49,706 nucleotides of DNA from Pelomyxa schiedti (GCA_020536535.1 JAHLWZ010000912.1:1-49706); one strand, 5' to 3'. Counted from the stretch's first letter, positions 10,831-22,626 are shown. Numbers and translations are program-made. The notes: a model not told the origin generated them from the sequence alone.

Positions 10831-12231
10831 ATGCAGGCGCCACCGGCAGTGTGCACGTTTTTCCGGACGTTGTTAAAGAGGGCTGTTCCGCAGCCGTTGT
10901 GGGGGTACTACGTCGACAGGGAGGAGCCATTCCCGTCGCATTACTTTGAGTACGCTTTCTTTTTGTACCGCGACGGCACATGCAAAGTTGTAGAGTGCGA
11001 TGCTATGGTAAGGAAATTACTTCCCCCTTTTTTCCCCCTCGTTGCAAGGTTTTTGTATTTTTCCCTTATGGTACAAAGAACCCCGCAAGCGTCTCTCGTG
11101 TTCAACACTTTGGCATCTACACCATCAATGCTAATCTGGAGGTTTCCTTCCATCAACAATTCAACCTGCATTTGACACTAGGATTTGTAGGTAAAAACTG
11201 AAACAGGTGTCTACTCAAGGGTACTGACATCGGCCCCAGAACCGGACATGAGTAACCCCCTTTTTACTTTTCCCCCTCTACTCCAGCACTGGACTTAATG
11301 CACTTAGACACTTTCCGTATTTTGTCTGAAACGGAATTGAAGACAATGGAACCAGTGAAGTTCCGTATCGTGAAGCCTACTCGCCTGAAGCGCACAGGTG
11401 ACACACCCGAACCCTATTGGCCTGTTGAATTGGGTATCCCAAGGAGCGAACCCGTTGTGGCCCCACCTAAACCTGAACGCATCCGCAACCTTCCCCGTAT
11501 GAGGGCTGAGAGCGCATGCCTTCTGTGTGGTGTAGGTGATGGCAGTGACCCCTCACACGAGCATCTTTGTCAAACATGCTGGAATAGTGTTCGTCTCCCC
11601 CAAAAGCACACCACCGCTGCCCCTCCCACTCAAACAGAAATGCTCAAGACTGGGAGGTGGCCGTGGTTCCCTCTCAACTTGCCTGCTGACGCAGACAAAC
11701 TCGTTACAGTACCTAGGTGGGCTCTTAAGAACGGTAGGGTTTCCTAATCCTCTAAGCCGGGCTTACCTTTTCTATTAGGCGATGCATTTGCCATTGATGT
11801 CGTGCCTGGCGATCACCCAGTCCGTATTGCCATTGGAAATCAACCAGTGGACCTGGCTGTTTTTGAAATTGTTGTCGAAGCGGCCAAAGTTGTATCCCCA
11901 GTGAAAGCCATCTCTTAATTTACCCTGCATAAGATTGTTCTCAAAACAGTGCCTACACCTCTCGTCGAAGACAATCAATCAGCGAACTACATCTACCAAC
12001 ACGAAGAGAACATGATTGTCATCCAAGTATGCAGTTTTATTTAAAAAAGCAAATGACACTCACAAATACTCAAAGACCTGGAAAGACAAGACTTCCGTTT
12101 TCGTCAATGGGAAGAAAGTCTATGTGTTCAACAACAGCTCAATCTCTCTCACAGATTGCAAACACATTTACTTCCAGGGAGAGTCTGGAGTTATTTCTCG
12201 CGTTGTTTACAACACCTATAGCCACTCTTAG
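10831..12231 (+). CDS. Unrecognised 374-residue protein with a central four-cysteine motif
   Basis: Six exons join in phase: 10831-11007, 11049-11190, 11287-11733, 11779-11888, 11934-12026, 12076-12231, ending at a TAG. The central exon has a zinc-ribbon-like CLLCGVGD...HLCQTC pair of knuckles (four cysteines, about 20 residues between pairs). The C-terminal part is beta-rich: VVPGDHPVRIAIGNQPVDLA, then VFVNGKKVYVFNN, suggesting an immunoglobulin- or carbohydrate-binding-like fold. The N-terminus is hydrophobic and aromatic but not a clear signal peptide. I cannot name the family. All splice phases agree, which supports the model strongly even without a name. Confidence 0.75.
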
Positions 12232-12399
12232 ACACCAATACAATACCAGTAGCAAAAACACATTTCATTGAAACCAAAAAAATAAAAAGAAAACCAGTTC
12301 ACACTAAAAATTTCTATTTTCGAATAGTGTATTTGAAAACCCTCACCGCTTTTAGTGGTTGGGAGTAGAATTACAGTCCGCCCTAGGAACTTGGCTGGC

Positions 12400-13622
12400 T
12401 CAAGGGGAGGAGAACATATATATTTGTTGATCTGGGTAAGACTGGTAAGGGTCATCCCCTGTAAAAACGGGGCTATAGTTGTAAATTAGCACTGATTGCT
12501 CATAGTCTTGGGATGCAAAGAAATGCCGGCTATTCCTCACTTGTGATGCGAATGCCTTGGTGGGTGGTTTTAATACTTGTATTGTGACAAATGGGGATAG
12601 AAACCTGTGCTACGTAGTTCATTGCTTTGGAGGCAAGGTATGAGTGATCAAGATTTTCGGGGAGATCCCATTCGTACAGATTTCTTTCGCCATGCCACTG
12701 TGTACCAAAGAACTATTCAAGGTCATTTCATGGTAATACTGTCCACCTCACCATACAGGATATTTCTTTCCTTCCATTGTGCTTACAAACGGTAGCCCTT
12801 GCCTATCAACATTTGTTGAGAGTACAGTGTACATGTTCGTAAGTGCTTGATTGGAATAGAAAACGTCAGGAATTATGCCATTGACATGCAGGTTCATGGT
12901 GGATGCCTGTCCAGAGAGTGCTTCTATTACGTCAACAGGGGCATTTCCTAGAAGAATGCTTGTGGAATACTCTGGTGTCAGTGCAAGTGGCAGGGCGAGG
13001 TTTTCTGCATCATAGGCATCATATTGGAGGACACTTTCATCATTTGCAGTTAATATGCACAGTATTTCAAAACCAAGGCAGGTTCCTTTGAAAAGTGAAC
13101 AAAAAGCTAGGAAAATGCAAGCAAGGTAATAAACACTACCCCAAATAGGAAAGGGATCCCCAGAATCAAACGATGCAATGGCACTGTCATAAATGTGCTT
13201 TGTTGCTTGCATGAAAGTACTGTTCATTGCCAATGAGGTTCCCCCACCAGGAAACAAGACACCGTTCAGTCCTGCCAATAATCTTCGCGAAGAAGAGCGG
13301 TTATTCCAAACAAGCAAGGAATAAGAAAAGAAACATGTCCATATCCACAAAGTCCATATTGTAAGGTATAACAGCTACCCTCAATCCAGCCGATTCCAGC
13401 CATTTCTACCCTCGTAATATAGATAAGCAACTGCAAAAGGCAATTGTTGTTGCTTACAACATATCCGGCAGAAATCGATTGGTCCCCGTACGGCGTCAAC
13501 GTGGGGTCGCTCTCGGGCTGCGTAATGATTCCCACAATGGGCCTCGTGGTGCCCCCTCCAATAACTGTTACAACACCCAAGCAACAAATCCAGAACAGAA
13601 GCCATGACAACCGACACCCCAT
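12400..13622 (-). CDS. Gamma-glutamyl hydrolase (peptidase C26)
   Basis: This enzyme trims the polyglutamate tail of folates in lysosomes or after secretion. Six exons join in phase to 323 residues: 13622-13458, 13405-13335, 13282-13140, 13085-12757, 12712-12605, 12555-12400. The order is a signal peptide (residues 1 to about 24), then RPIVGIITQPESD, YGDQSISAGYVKWLESAG, LLAGLNGVLFPGG, the nucleophile elbow GTCLGFEIL with the catalytic Cys, and FFGTQWHGERN with the catalytic His; the family's C-terminal LIYNYSPVFTG is present. Length and order match animal and plant enzymes. It converges with the upstream plus-strand gene, the two stop codons being about 170 bases apart. In family enzymes the motif after QWH is usually P-E; here it is G-E. 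Confidence 0.92.
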
Positions 13623-13778
13623 TCGCCAGAGAATCAGCTTCGTCGAATTGATATCGAAATTCTGATTAGCTGTGGCATCGAAGCTGATCGGAACCACGCA
13701 CACGCTTTTTTCAAGTTGAGGCACCTCGCACCACAGAGCACAATCTTGAATCTTCATATACAACGCAACTACAACAAG
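13623..13778. promoter_or_regulatory. Divergent promoter region
   Basis: 156 bases separate the start codons of gamma-glutamyl hydrolase (minus) and the next plus-strand gene. No TATA box is evident. Confidence 0.35.
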
Positions 13779-15600
13779 ATGCAGGACGACTGCAACGCAT
13801 CCGCGTCCGCCCTCGTACCCACCAACAGCGACGATGCCGAGGGCCAAAATCTAGCGGGGCACAAGAGGCCCAAGGAGGAGAAGGAGGCTGAGGCGGAGGA
13901 GGAGGCCGTGTGCTCCACACCAGACACAATCTCCCCACCCTCGCCAACAGGCACAATCTCGAGCACCGCCACTACCGCCGCGGCCGCCCCGCCGCGCCGC
14001 CACAAGCCACGCCGATGTCGCCAACATCATCGCCGCACATCCAGCCCCGCGCCCCCGGCCGAACCCTGCACCCCCGCTACCACTACCACTACCACGCCCC
14101 CGACCACGACCACGCCCACGAGCACGAGCACGAGCACGAGCACCGCGGCTACCACCACGACGACCAGCACCACGTCTGCGGCCGCGGAGGCAGAGGAGCA
14201 GGCGGCACCAGGCCCGGCAAAGCGTAGACGCAATCACAGGCATGTCTCCAAGCCCAAGATGGAGAAGCTCCCTGGGAGCGATGGCAGACGCGGCACGCAG
14301 GAGCTGATATTGCCCCGTGGTATCATATATCTGGTTTACATTTACTATGAGATACCGCACTCACGTCGCGCCTGGCACCTGGCGCATCGCACATGCGAAC
14401 TTGATTGTACACGGGACTTCCATGGTGACTTGTTGTTATCCCAGATAAATTGTCTATGTCAGTTCTCTCCTCGCGTAGGGATCGCAAGAATTGGGGAAAA
14501 CTCTTCAAGCATAAGTATCGGAACCACAAAAAAATTCAGATCTTCACTGCCCAAACCAAAATGTCTGCGAGGATGTATGTGTTCGTCTCTTTGTCTGTCT
14601 GTCTGTCTGTCTGTCTAATCCAAAATTACAGGGAACCTGACGAAAATACAAAGTACAATGAAAGAATTGCGGCTTTTCAGAAACTGAAGGGAAATGGTGC
14701 TGAGTATGCACTATGAGCCTCAATCAGCTTTAGGAAAACTGACGCCCTTCTTAGGTTCACTTCCTTTTGGTTACAGGCCTTTGTTGGAAAGAAGCCACGC
14801 TCACGTTTAAGCAAGGTCGTTATACTATGTGCGGAAGGTTCCGAGGAACCAGGAACCACCCGCTGGCGTGGCTGGTTGGAGGGGAACATCAGCGTAGAAA
14901 GGATATTGCTGGACATGTCAGAATACTTCCCAAGGGCTCAACTGTTCATAATTAGCTGCCCTCACGCTTTTGGGAACTCTGAGAGGGTTGTGGCTATGCA
15001 AAGGGCCCTGCAAGAGGTTGCAGACAAGCGGCAAACCCCTGTTTGGTTGGCTGGTCACATTGGGGATGGGGGAAGTGGCGAAGGGCTGGTCGGGCCCATT
15101 GGACCAGTTGGACGTGACAAAGAGTATGACCTCGTGACTACATTTATCCAGTAAGGCAGCAGCATTTCTTCTCTTTGAGTGACACTCTTCAGGTACAGTG
15201 GAAAAATGATCCCAGAGTTTGAGGTCCCCGATGATGCCGTTATGATTCTGCTGAAGGCCACTCCACAGCTGTCACCATCTACAACCACAAATACTTCTGT
15301 CATTTGTAAAGCCCTATTGGAACCAGACCAACCCAGACCAGCCCACCCCAAACAACAATGACAATGCTCATGTATGATTTTCTGTTGTTGTCTCTTCAAT
15401 TTGGGATAGACACGAAGTTGGGCTGTGTGCATTTGGATCATCACAATCCACAACAAACAACCTCTTTGAAGAGGAGGCGTTTAGGGCCAAGTGACTGCGA
15501 AGTTGGGAAAACGGACTGGGCCCTTCACTGGGAAAGAACTCGTTGGAAGAACTTGTTGAAAAATGGCAACTCCATGACTGTTTACGACTCCTTGAGCTGA
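13779..15600 (+). CDS. Unrecognised protein with a long Thr/Ser/Ala-rich N-terminus
   Basis: Likely exons: 13779-14319, 14445-14574, 14632 to about 14709, 14777-15150, 15193-15305, 15410-15600. The first exon is GC-rich and encodes an acidic start, then about 100 residues dominated by Thr, Ser, Ala and Pro, ending in a basic KRRRNHRH stretch that may be a nuclear signal. Later exons encode a folded-looking region (for example LDMSEYFPRAQLFIISCPHA) that I cannot name. The join near 14.7 kb is not resolved: the downstream frame needs phase 0, which no GT donor offers; a GC donor at 14710 would fit. The last exon is chosen by phase; another frame there also looks coding up to a TGA. Confidence 0.5.
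14590..14617 (+). repeat. Tetranucleotide TCTG simple repeat inside an intron
   Basis: About seven near-perfect copies of a TCTG/TGTC unit lie inside the intron 14575-14631. It is probably neutral, and such tracts vary in length between individuals. Confidence 0.8.
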
Positions 15601-15736
15601 AGTGTACTGTGACCTCCGCAGTCCCACCATTCTTCCTTTTTTTAGGTTTCATCTGAAACAGCCCTGGCGCTTTGCGTCGTCTGGGTGGAAAACGAAAACG
15701 AAAAACCTAAAAAAAAATCGAAACCAAACGAGCTTG

Positions 15737-17098
15737 ATGAGTTCGACAAGTACTGGGCGCAACAGCGAGTTCCACATCGTGCAGGGCAAGGAGTACGAGG
15801 AGGAGGTGATGAAGATGGCCAGGCAGTTCTCTACCCCGTCGCGGCGCCACGTAGCCTCCCCTTCCTCCAAGTTGGTGGCCTCCTCGCCCCTGGCGTCCTC
15901 GCGCGCGCCGTCCGTGTCTGCCGCCGCCGCCACCACGACCACCACGACCACGGCGGCAACCAAGCTGGGGGGCTCGTCGCCGGCCCCGGCGCACCGCGGC
16001 GGCGGGGGAGGGGGCGCCGCGGCGGCGTCCAAGCTGGGGTCGCCGGCGCGCACAAAGTCGGCGGCGGCGATGGCCGCGGCGGCGGCGTCCTCGTCGTCGC
16101 CGGCGAGGAGCGGCAAGGCAGGGCCGAGGACGCCGACGGCAGCGACGCCGTCGTCGACGGCCAAAAGGAGGAAGTCGATCTTTTCGGGCATGAGGTTCGG
16201 AACGCCAAGTAAAAAAGAAGCCGACAAGGTAAAAGGGAGAGGGGGGGGCTTAGCTGATTTGAATTTGTGGAAATGGATGTTAAATGTCTCCACACATACA
16301 TAACTCTGGGGATGGATTCTTGTGTTTTCCTCTCAATGGTTAATGCTTAGGTTGCTCCCCCAACACCCTCGATGATTACACCACCTACACCAGGCGCTAC
16401 CCACCTACTACCACCATCAACACCAACAACGGGGTCAACTCCTGAGAGCAATACCATACCAGAACAGATGGCTCAACTCATACAAGAAAATGAGCGACTT
16501 GCCAAAGAAAACGCCAAGCTCAAGGCAATGTATTCTGACCTCGATACAAAGTTTCGGCACCAGGTTATTCCTCAGCAGGATTTGATTAATTTCACCCAAC
16601 AACCAATTCAGAGAAAGAAGTTCAAGACACAAGCTACAGAGCTGGATGAGGCAGTGCACAGGGCAGAGGAGGCTGAACTAGCAGCAGGAAGTGCCGCTGA
16701 GCAAGTGAAAGCAGCAATGAAGGCAGCTGCCAATTCAGCCGAAGCTGCTGCTTCAGCCGCCACTGCAGCCAGTCTTGCAACAGCCGCCGCTGAGGAGCTG
16801 AAAGCCAAATTCAAACTACTGCAAAACGAAAAACCAGCAAACACATCCGCATCCGCATCCGCATCTGCATCAACACCTCGCACACCAACTCGCACCAAAC
16901 CTCTGACACCCAAGATGGCTTCCAGGAGAACTCTCACCCCCACTTACTTTGGAAGGTCACCAAGCAAGCGGTTCAAGGTACACCCCATTGAACCTTCAAC
17001 AGGGTTGACAGCCATACTCACTTTACACACAGTTCCACCAAGTTGAGGTCACTGATCCCAAGAGCTACAGATCCCTAGACGCAATCACTGGCCTGTGA
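15737..17098 (+). CDS. Low-complexity, Ala/Ser/Pro-rich protein with a coiled coil
   Basis: Three exons in phase, 15737-16228, 16351-16977 and 17033-17098, give 394 residues. Exon 1 is about 70% GC and encodes an Ala/Ser/Pro-rich, basic region with TP and SP sites; it ends in a basic KRRKSIFSGMRFGTPSKK stretch. Exon 2 starts with Pro/Thr-rich sequence, then a leucine-zipper-like segment (QENERLAKENAKLKAMYSDL), an Ala-rich helix and more TP repeats. The short last exon ends FHQVEVTDPKSYRSLDAITG. TP/SP sites next to basic patches recall nuclear or microtubule-binding proteins regulated by kinases, but no family is recognised. Another frame (ATG at 15685) is open through exon 1 and gives a different basic protein; the splice phases favour the frame given. 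Confidence 0.65.
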
Positions 17099-17256
17099 TG
17101 ATTTGATTGTATTGTAAAACCACCAATGCCCCCCCCCTCCTGCCTCCTGAGTGTATCACCCCACAACCAACAAGGTTCTCTTTTCATTTAAAAAAAAAGA
17201 CAAGCAAACGAAAAGGAAAACAAAACAAAAAGAAAAACCTCTAAAGGCCACAACAG

Positions 17257-19012
17257 ATGTCTGGCGTCACGGCGGTGATTTTCGACATGGACGGCGTACT
17301 TGTGGACTCGAAGCGGGCGCATTTCGAGTCGTGGGCGAGGCTGGCCACCGAACACGGGCTCGTGCCGCCGACCGAGGCCGAGTTCGAGGCCACGTTTGGC
17401 CGCACGTCCGTCGATGTGATGACCAAAGTGGACGCTCCTAGGTGGAGCGCTGCTCTGCAGACCCACACCGCGCAGCAATTGGATGACAGGAAGGAGCAGC
17501 TGTTTAGGTGAGACTGATATCATTCTCTCTCTCTCTCCATCTATCTCTCCCTTTTCTTCGATGGAACTTAATGACGATTGTGGCGCTGGGGATGGTGGGG
17601 CAGGGATGCGATGGAGAATAACTTTCCGGCAATGCCACGTGTGGATGAGGTTGTGGGGGCACTTCATGGCAGTGGATTGGCTTTGGCAATAGGGTCATCG
17701 GGCCCTCCTATGAATGTCCAACTGGTCCAAAGAAAGCTCCCTTGTGGGGGGTTGTTTCATTGCATTGTCGATGCTTCACAAGTTAGTTGCAGCAAACCAC
17801 ACCCACAGGTTATCCATGTCCTCGTCGCCTCTTACCTATTGTACTTTTTCAAACATCTTAACTCAGGTTTTCTTGACAGCTGCAAGCAAGTTGGGTGTAC
17901 CACCTACCAAATGTTGTGTAATTGAAGACGCCTGTGTTGGCATACAGGCAGCAAGGCGTGCTGGTGTGAATACTCGCTCACTTTCAGTATTCCTCCTTAC
18001 TCATTCATCTCAGGAATGTTTGCTGTGGGAGTTGTGGGCACAACTACAAGGCCGGAATTAATTGCAGCCGGTGCCCATCTTGTCGTTGCTGCACTCGGTG
18101 ACATTACACCAACTCTTATCCAGAATCTTTGCCGTGTCCCACGTAGACGGTTCCCATACAGACCATACAGTCTTGGACACCGAGGCAAATCCTTTGCTCC
18201 CTAAACTTGTGCTGACGTACCATGCCGACTAAAGCGTACATCAGGTGCTAGATCACATGCTCCGGAAAATACACTGCTCAGTTTCAAGCAGGCACTGGCA
18301 TTAGGTTGTGACAGGGTTGAATGTGATATAAGGCTTACACGGGATAATCAGTTAGTTGTAATTCATGACGCTGCGGTAAACAGAACCTCAAACGGTACTG
18401 GACTTGTGGTTGCATTAACACTTGAGGTTTTGATGAGCTATTGTTATTAAGACGGCTTATAACTACACAACAGGAATTGCTTGCATTTGACTTCGGGTCT
18501 GGCGAGAAGATACCAACGTTGGACCAACTGCTTGAACTGGTGAAACCTTCAGGCAAAACTCTGCACATCGAATTGAAAGGTTTTTTTTTCTTCTTCACCT
18601 CCGGTCTATTTACTTTCCACTCCAACTAGAGCCTGGTTGTGAAGAGAAGATGGTTGCAGCCATATCTCGGCATGGCATGAGAGCCCAGATCCTTGTGATA
18701 AGCTTTTTCACTGAGCTACTCTCAATCACCAGGAAGCTCGATCCAGGAATTGCCTGTGCGGCCCTGTATTCTGGCCATCCCCCTTCTCCCTCAGAGGCAC
18801 AGTCTCTTGGTTTCAAGGAAGTAGGATGTTTCCACAACGAGATTGATGCTCCATATGTTGCTGATGCACACAGACATGGTTTGCTGGTTCATTGCTTTAA
18901 TCCTGATACCCCAGACCAAGTGAGGCGTGCAGTTCAAATCGGTGTTGATGGTATTGGGTCAAACAAGCCAAAGATGCTTATTGACACTCTAGACGAGTTG
19001 TCAAAAATGTAA
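17257..19012 (+). CDS. HAD-superfamily phosphatase fused to a glycerophosphodiester phosphodiesterase
   Basis: Seven exons join in phase to 464 residues: 17257-17507, 17604-17808, 17867-17963, 18014-18184, 18245-18426, 18474-18579, 18630-19012. Residues about 1-235 are a HAD phosphatase of the beta-phosphoglucomutase type: FDMDGVLVD (nucleophile and acid-base Asp), a helical cap, SKPHPQ, and IEDACVGIQAARRAG. Residues about 240-464 are a GDPD domain: LGHRGARSHAPENT, VECDIRLTRDNQLVVIHD, IPTLDQLLELV, IELKEPG. GDPD splits glycerophosphodiesters to glycerol-3-phosphate and an alcohol; the HAD half could act on the phosphate product (inference). The intron at 18185-18244 starts GC and sits inside the HRG..PENT motif. 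The usual HDD of GDPD reads HDA here. Confidence 0.9.
18185..18244 (+). other. GC..AG intron inside the GDPD catalytic motif
   Basis: The upstream exon ends CGAG and the intron starts GCAAAT and ends TCAG. Removing these 60 bases joins HRG to ARSHAPENT, the conserved GDPD motif. No GT donor gives this join. Confidence 0.85.
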
Positions 19013-19043
19013 AACAAACAGAAGGAGCATATAAACTCTTAAT

Positions 19044-20214
19044 TTATATCCAATGGCAAATTGGCCCCAAGAAGATGAAGACTCCCAACTCAAATAGTAA
19101 AAGAGAAACCGGGAGTGCCACTTTAATAACGGGATACGGAATTCCATGCATCCAGCACGCAAGAACGAAAGCACTGAGATATCCTAGTGCAGGTATCAGT
19201 TGAATTCTTTGAAGGAGATGCGTACCAAAGAGCATCACGTTACTCATTGAGAGGAAGTCAGCGCCTCCCCACCTTGAGTACTTAATTTGGGTTTATAGGT
19301 GCTGGGCAAAATACCAGGAGTATTTGAAAGTGATAATTCCCATTGGATTCAAGAGAAATAGTTGCAAGGCAGCAGCAAAAATTGCGCCCATAAATGCCCA
19401 CATCAAACGGGCAGGAAGGCAGAAGAAAATCATTTTCTTGGATGGTATGAATAAACTGAAAACAAAACCCAGGAGTAGAGTAAGGAACACTGATTCCATA
19501 TTGAGGCCAACCTAAAGTTCAACATTAAGGGTATGTTTCTTCAGTGGTGTGTCTTACAGTCAATTGCATTTGAGTCTTAAGAGGATTTGAAATCCAAAGA
19601 GGACTGTAGTGTGTAAAGTGAAAAAATAAGGCATTCAGCAGCTCGCTGGCAAATATAACAGCTAATACGGGATCAGAGTGACAAGAAGATAGCATAAGGT
19701 TCTACCAGAGAACATCAAGCCGCCTGCAATAGTACTAAAATCTGAGGATTTGAAAGAAAACCCATAGAATCCTAAAGTGATCAAACACATGAAAATGGGA
19801 GAATCCTAAGCACAAGGTTATCGGCATTTCACATCACCACTAGCAAGGTGCCAGTCAAATGCACACATCCAGTTTAGTGGCATCGAATTTTCTGCTGGCG
19901 TCAAATGCAGCCTTTGCCAGCGGCAATTCAGAGCGCGATGGCATTTTGTCGATCTCCTCGCGCACGCGTTGTACGACGCCGACGTAAGCAGCATAAACGT
20001 AGACTGAGAAAAAGACTATCCACACACCGGTCTCCCACGCACGCCGCCACGAGATCTTGGTGTTGTTGTCGCGACTTGTGTCTTCGTCGGCGTAGTGGTG
20101 CAGTCGCGGCGACACCTTTGTTGACTGGTTCTTCATTGCGTGCATCCTTGGGAACTTGATTGTCGACTTGTTGGTGACCTCACCACCAACTGTGCTCTTC
20201 GTAACCGTTGGCAT
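19044..20214 (-). CDS. Polytopic membrane protein, about seven transmembrane segments
   Basis: I could follow the exons from an ATG at 20214 to a TAA at 19044. The first exon encodes a polar, basic N-terminus of about 65 residues, then a first hydrophobic segment (VWIVFFSVYVYAAYVGVV). Later exons give hydrophobic segments near IFMCLITLGFYGF, LMFSAVIFASELLNALFF, VFLTLLLGFVFSLFI, WAFMGAIFAAALQLFLL, LIPALGYLSAFVLACW and VALPVSLLLFELGVFIFL. Joins use short GT..AG introns, and a phase-2 join gives FKYSWWGGADFL. I do not recognise the family. It could be a transporter, receptor or membrane enzyme. Boundaries of the middle exons are less sure than the ends. Confidence 0.6.
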
Positions 20215-20416
20215 TACTCCCCGGTCGCCCGTCGTCCGATCGCTCAAACACAAAAATCTGGTTGTTATGATCTATGCAGAATGCCAAATACAACTGTTCT
20301 TGCTTACTTCCCAGTAATTTCTTTTGTTTTGTGTTGTGTGCATCCCTACAAAATTGATTGTGGTTGTTTGGTTGTGGGATAAAAGATTTTCAAGGGCATG
20401 TTTAGGTGCCCTGATC

Positions 20417-22626
20417 TCAAGGGTCTGATACAAGCTGATCCCAGTCTGCCACTGTGAGTAGGAATTGCCCCAGTGTGTAGGAGCTGCACACCGTGGTTCC
20501 GTTTACCAATGGCCAGAGGATCCTGAGCATAGGCCTGCTGATGTCAGCCGGTCGGAAAAGGCTGAGAACCTCCCGCCACTGATCTGCAAGTCTTGCTGGA
20601 GCCTTTTCGCGCGGACCGATACTGAACTCTATGGTACTCAGAACCTGCATGTGCATGAGGAGGAATATCCAAATATAGAAAAAAAAAAATACATACCGAA
20701 GTAAGGCTGATTTGGAACTTGTGCCAGACCCACAGTGCACAGCCTCGCTTATTGTTCTCGATCAATCCAACAAAGAGAGAAGCTGCGTCCTCCAGGTTGG
20801 AACTGTTAATATCAAATTCTGACACTAACCACTTGACAACTTTGCTGGAGAAACATGTGTACTTTGTCAATATACTTGAAATTTCTTCCCGGGAGAACGC
20901 AGCGAGTGACACCAACTCCTTTACCTGTGATAAGGTACCGAATGTCGAGAATGATTTCAGCACAGTAAGGCACCACACCTGTGGCAACACCCCGGCTTTC
21001 AGGAGTGACAAGCCGGAGTTGATGAGTGTAGGACTGTCCTGCTGCACCTCTTCAGCCATGGTCGGTGAGAAAGTCACATCGCACTTGCCACCGCACTTGT
21101 CAAATAGCCACTTTATGCAATCGCGCTGGGTTAAATAACCTCTGTATTTGTGTATCGGAGCAAACACATAACACACAGGTTTCAGAAAAACGACTGGCTT
21201 AGCACTGTATATCCGGAGATAGAGCGCAATAAGCCACTCAACGATCTTTTCGTTCTGCAAACAAATTGCCCTCTGAAGTGAATCCAAAAGTATCTTAGAG
21301 CTAGGGGTAGTGGCGGTGTCAATAAATATCTTTTGGTACAACCACTTGACAAAGTTCAAGTTGTCTTCTCTGTTTCCACACGCAGCAATGAGGTCTTTGG
21401 AACTAAACGTGACAGATTTCTCTTCATTGAACCACACTGCAAGTTCAATACTTGGAAACATCTCGCACCAGGCAGTACAAATCTCCTTGCTCTCTTTTTC
21501 TCCAGACTTTGTAAAAATCCACTTGAAAACTTCTGGGTGCTTTGGTATTCTCGAGTCATCGACAAAGAAGGATCTAAATTCGAGATGGAACTTATTTTTG
21601 AGCCACTTGCACACTGAGAGAACTTCATCTGCTGATGATTTTTTGCAGCGGGCAGCTGAGACACAGACCACCGAAGAGGAGTGTCTCCACTGGGGGAATG
21701 CCTCCACAAGTCTCTTAATGTCCTGAACTCCATGCTTTGGCTTTAGCAAAGAGCTTACTTCCCAATTTGTGTCTGCAAATGAGAACTGGCTTGTGAGCCA
21801 TAAAAGGAGGTCCACTTGAACACCAATGATTGCATTCAGCAGTGCCCGCCGGTTCCACCGTTCCTCATCAATGGGAAATGCGGAAAGTACCCACTTGAGC
21901 ACATCCAGGTGCCCTCCTTTGCATACTCCTTCAATTAACTCAATAATGCCCCGCTGACTCCACACTTCGTTAACGAACACTCTAATGTCATCATTAGACA
22001 ACGCCAGGTCGCGGGTCAACTTTCATATGGTAAGTCAGATTGCCAAGGGAAAAGAAAATGAGAACCTTTGGATAGTCAGCTCCAGAAGAGGAGTAACCGG
22101 CAGGGAAGAATTTGGCAGTAGGGAGCAGCCACTTAACTGAGCCCCAAGTTACACCCCTCTCCACAAAAGACCTGGCGTCCTCCAAATGCCCACCATGACA
22201 CAGTCCAACTAACACAGCAACACTCTCCTTGGCTTCCCTCATTGCCTTACGTGTCCTGCTACCTAAGATATCACCACAGTCACTGCTGTTACTGTTGCTA
22301 TTGACATTGTGATTGTGGTGTAACAGCCACGAGGCACAACGTGGGCACCTTGACATTGCACAGCACCTCAGAGGGAAGTAGTGCGAAATTGGGCAGTTGG
22401 TGCGGTGACGTAACATCGACGTCACCGCACTGCAACACAGCGCCACGAGGGGGAACATGGCCTCGCCGACGCTCAGCAACGTGATTATGGGTTTGGCGGT
22501 CACCCTAACCACCACGTCGCGGTCCGTTGGAGGGCACAACCACGGGCGCACGACGTTGTCCCACACAAGACGGGACACTCTCAGCACCAGTTCTTTCTGG
22601 GACTCCTTGTGTGTTGCCGTGATCAC
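20417..22626 (-). CDS. Ankyrin-type repeat protein
   Basis: Three exons in phase (22626-22066, 22019-20697, 20644-20417) give 703 residues. Degenerate ankyrin-like helices recur through the middle: GLCHGGHLEDARSFVERG, GVCKGGHLDVLKWVLSAF, and many units with a K-W-L/I centre (VCKWLKNKF, FVKWLYQKI, IVEWLIALY, CIKWLFDKC, VVKWLVSEF). The K-W-L signature at each repeat suggests one lineage-specific family rather than canonical ankyrins. No enzyme motif is visible. A role in protein binding is inferred. It is likely one of a large paralogous family in this genome. Confidence 0.75.

Noticed and set aside
13711-14360. Minus-strand frames rich in Gly, Arg and Val over the Thr/Ser-rich exon
   Set aside because: They are complements of simple ACC/ACG repeats with no splice partners.
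14590-14617. TCTG repeats as a possible CRISPR-like array
   Set aside because: Units are only four bases with no spacers; it is a microsatellite in an intron.
15649-16293. Minus-strand 214-codon frame
   Set aside because: It is antisense to the Ala/Ser-rich exon, and its composition is just the complement of GC-rich repeats.
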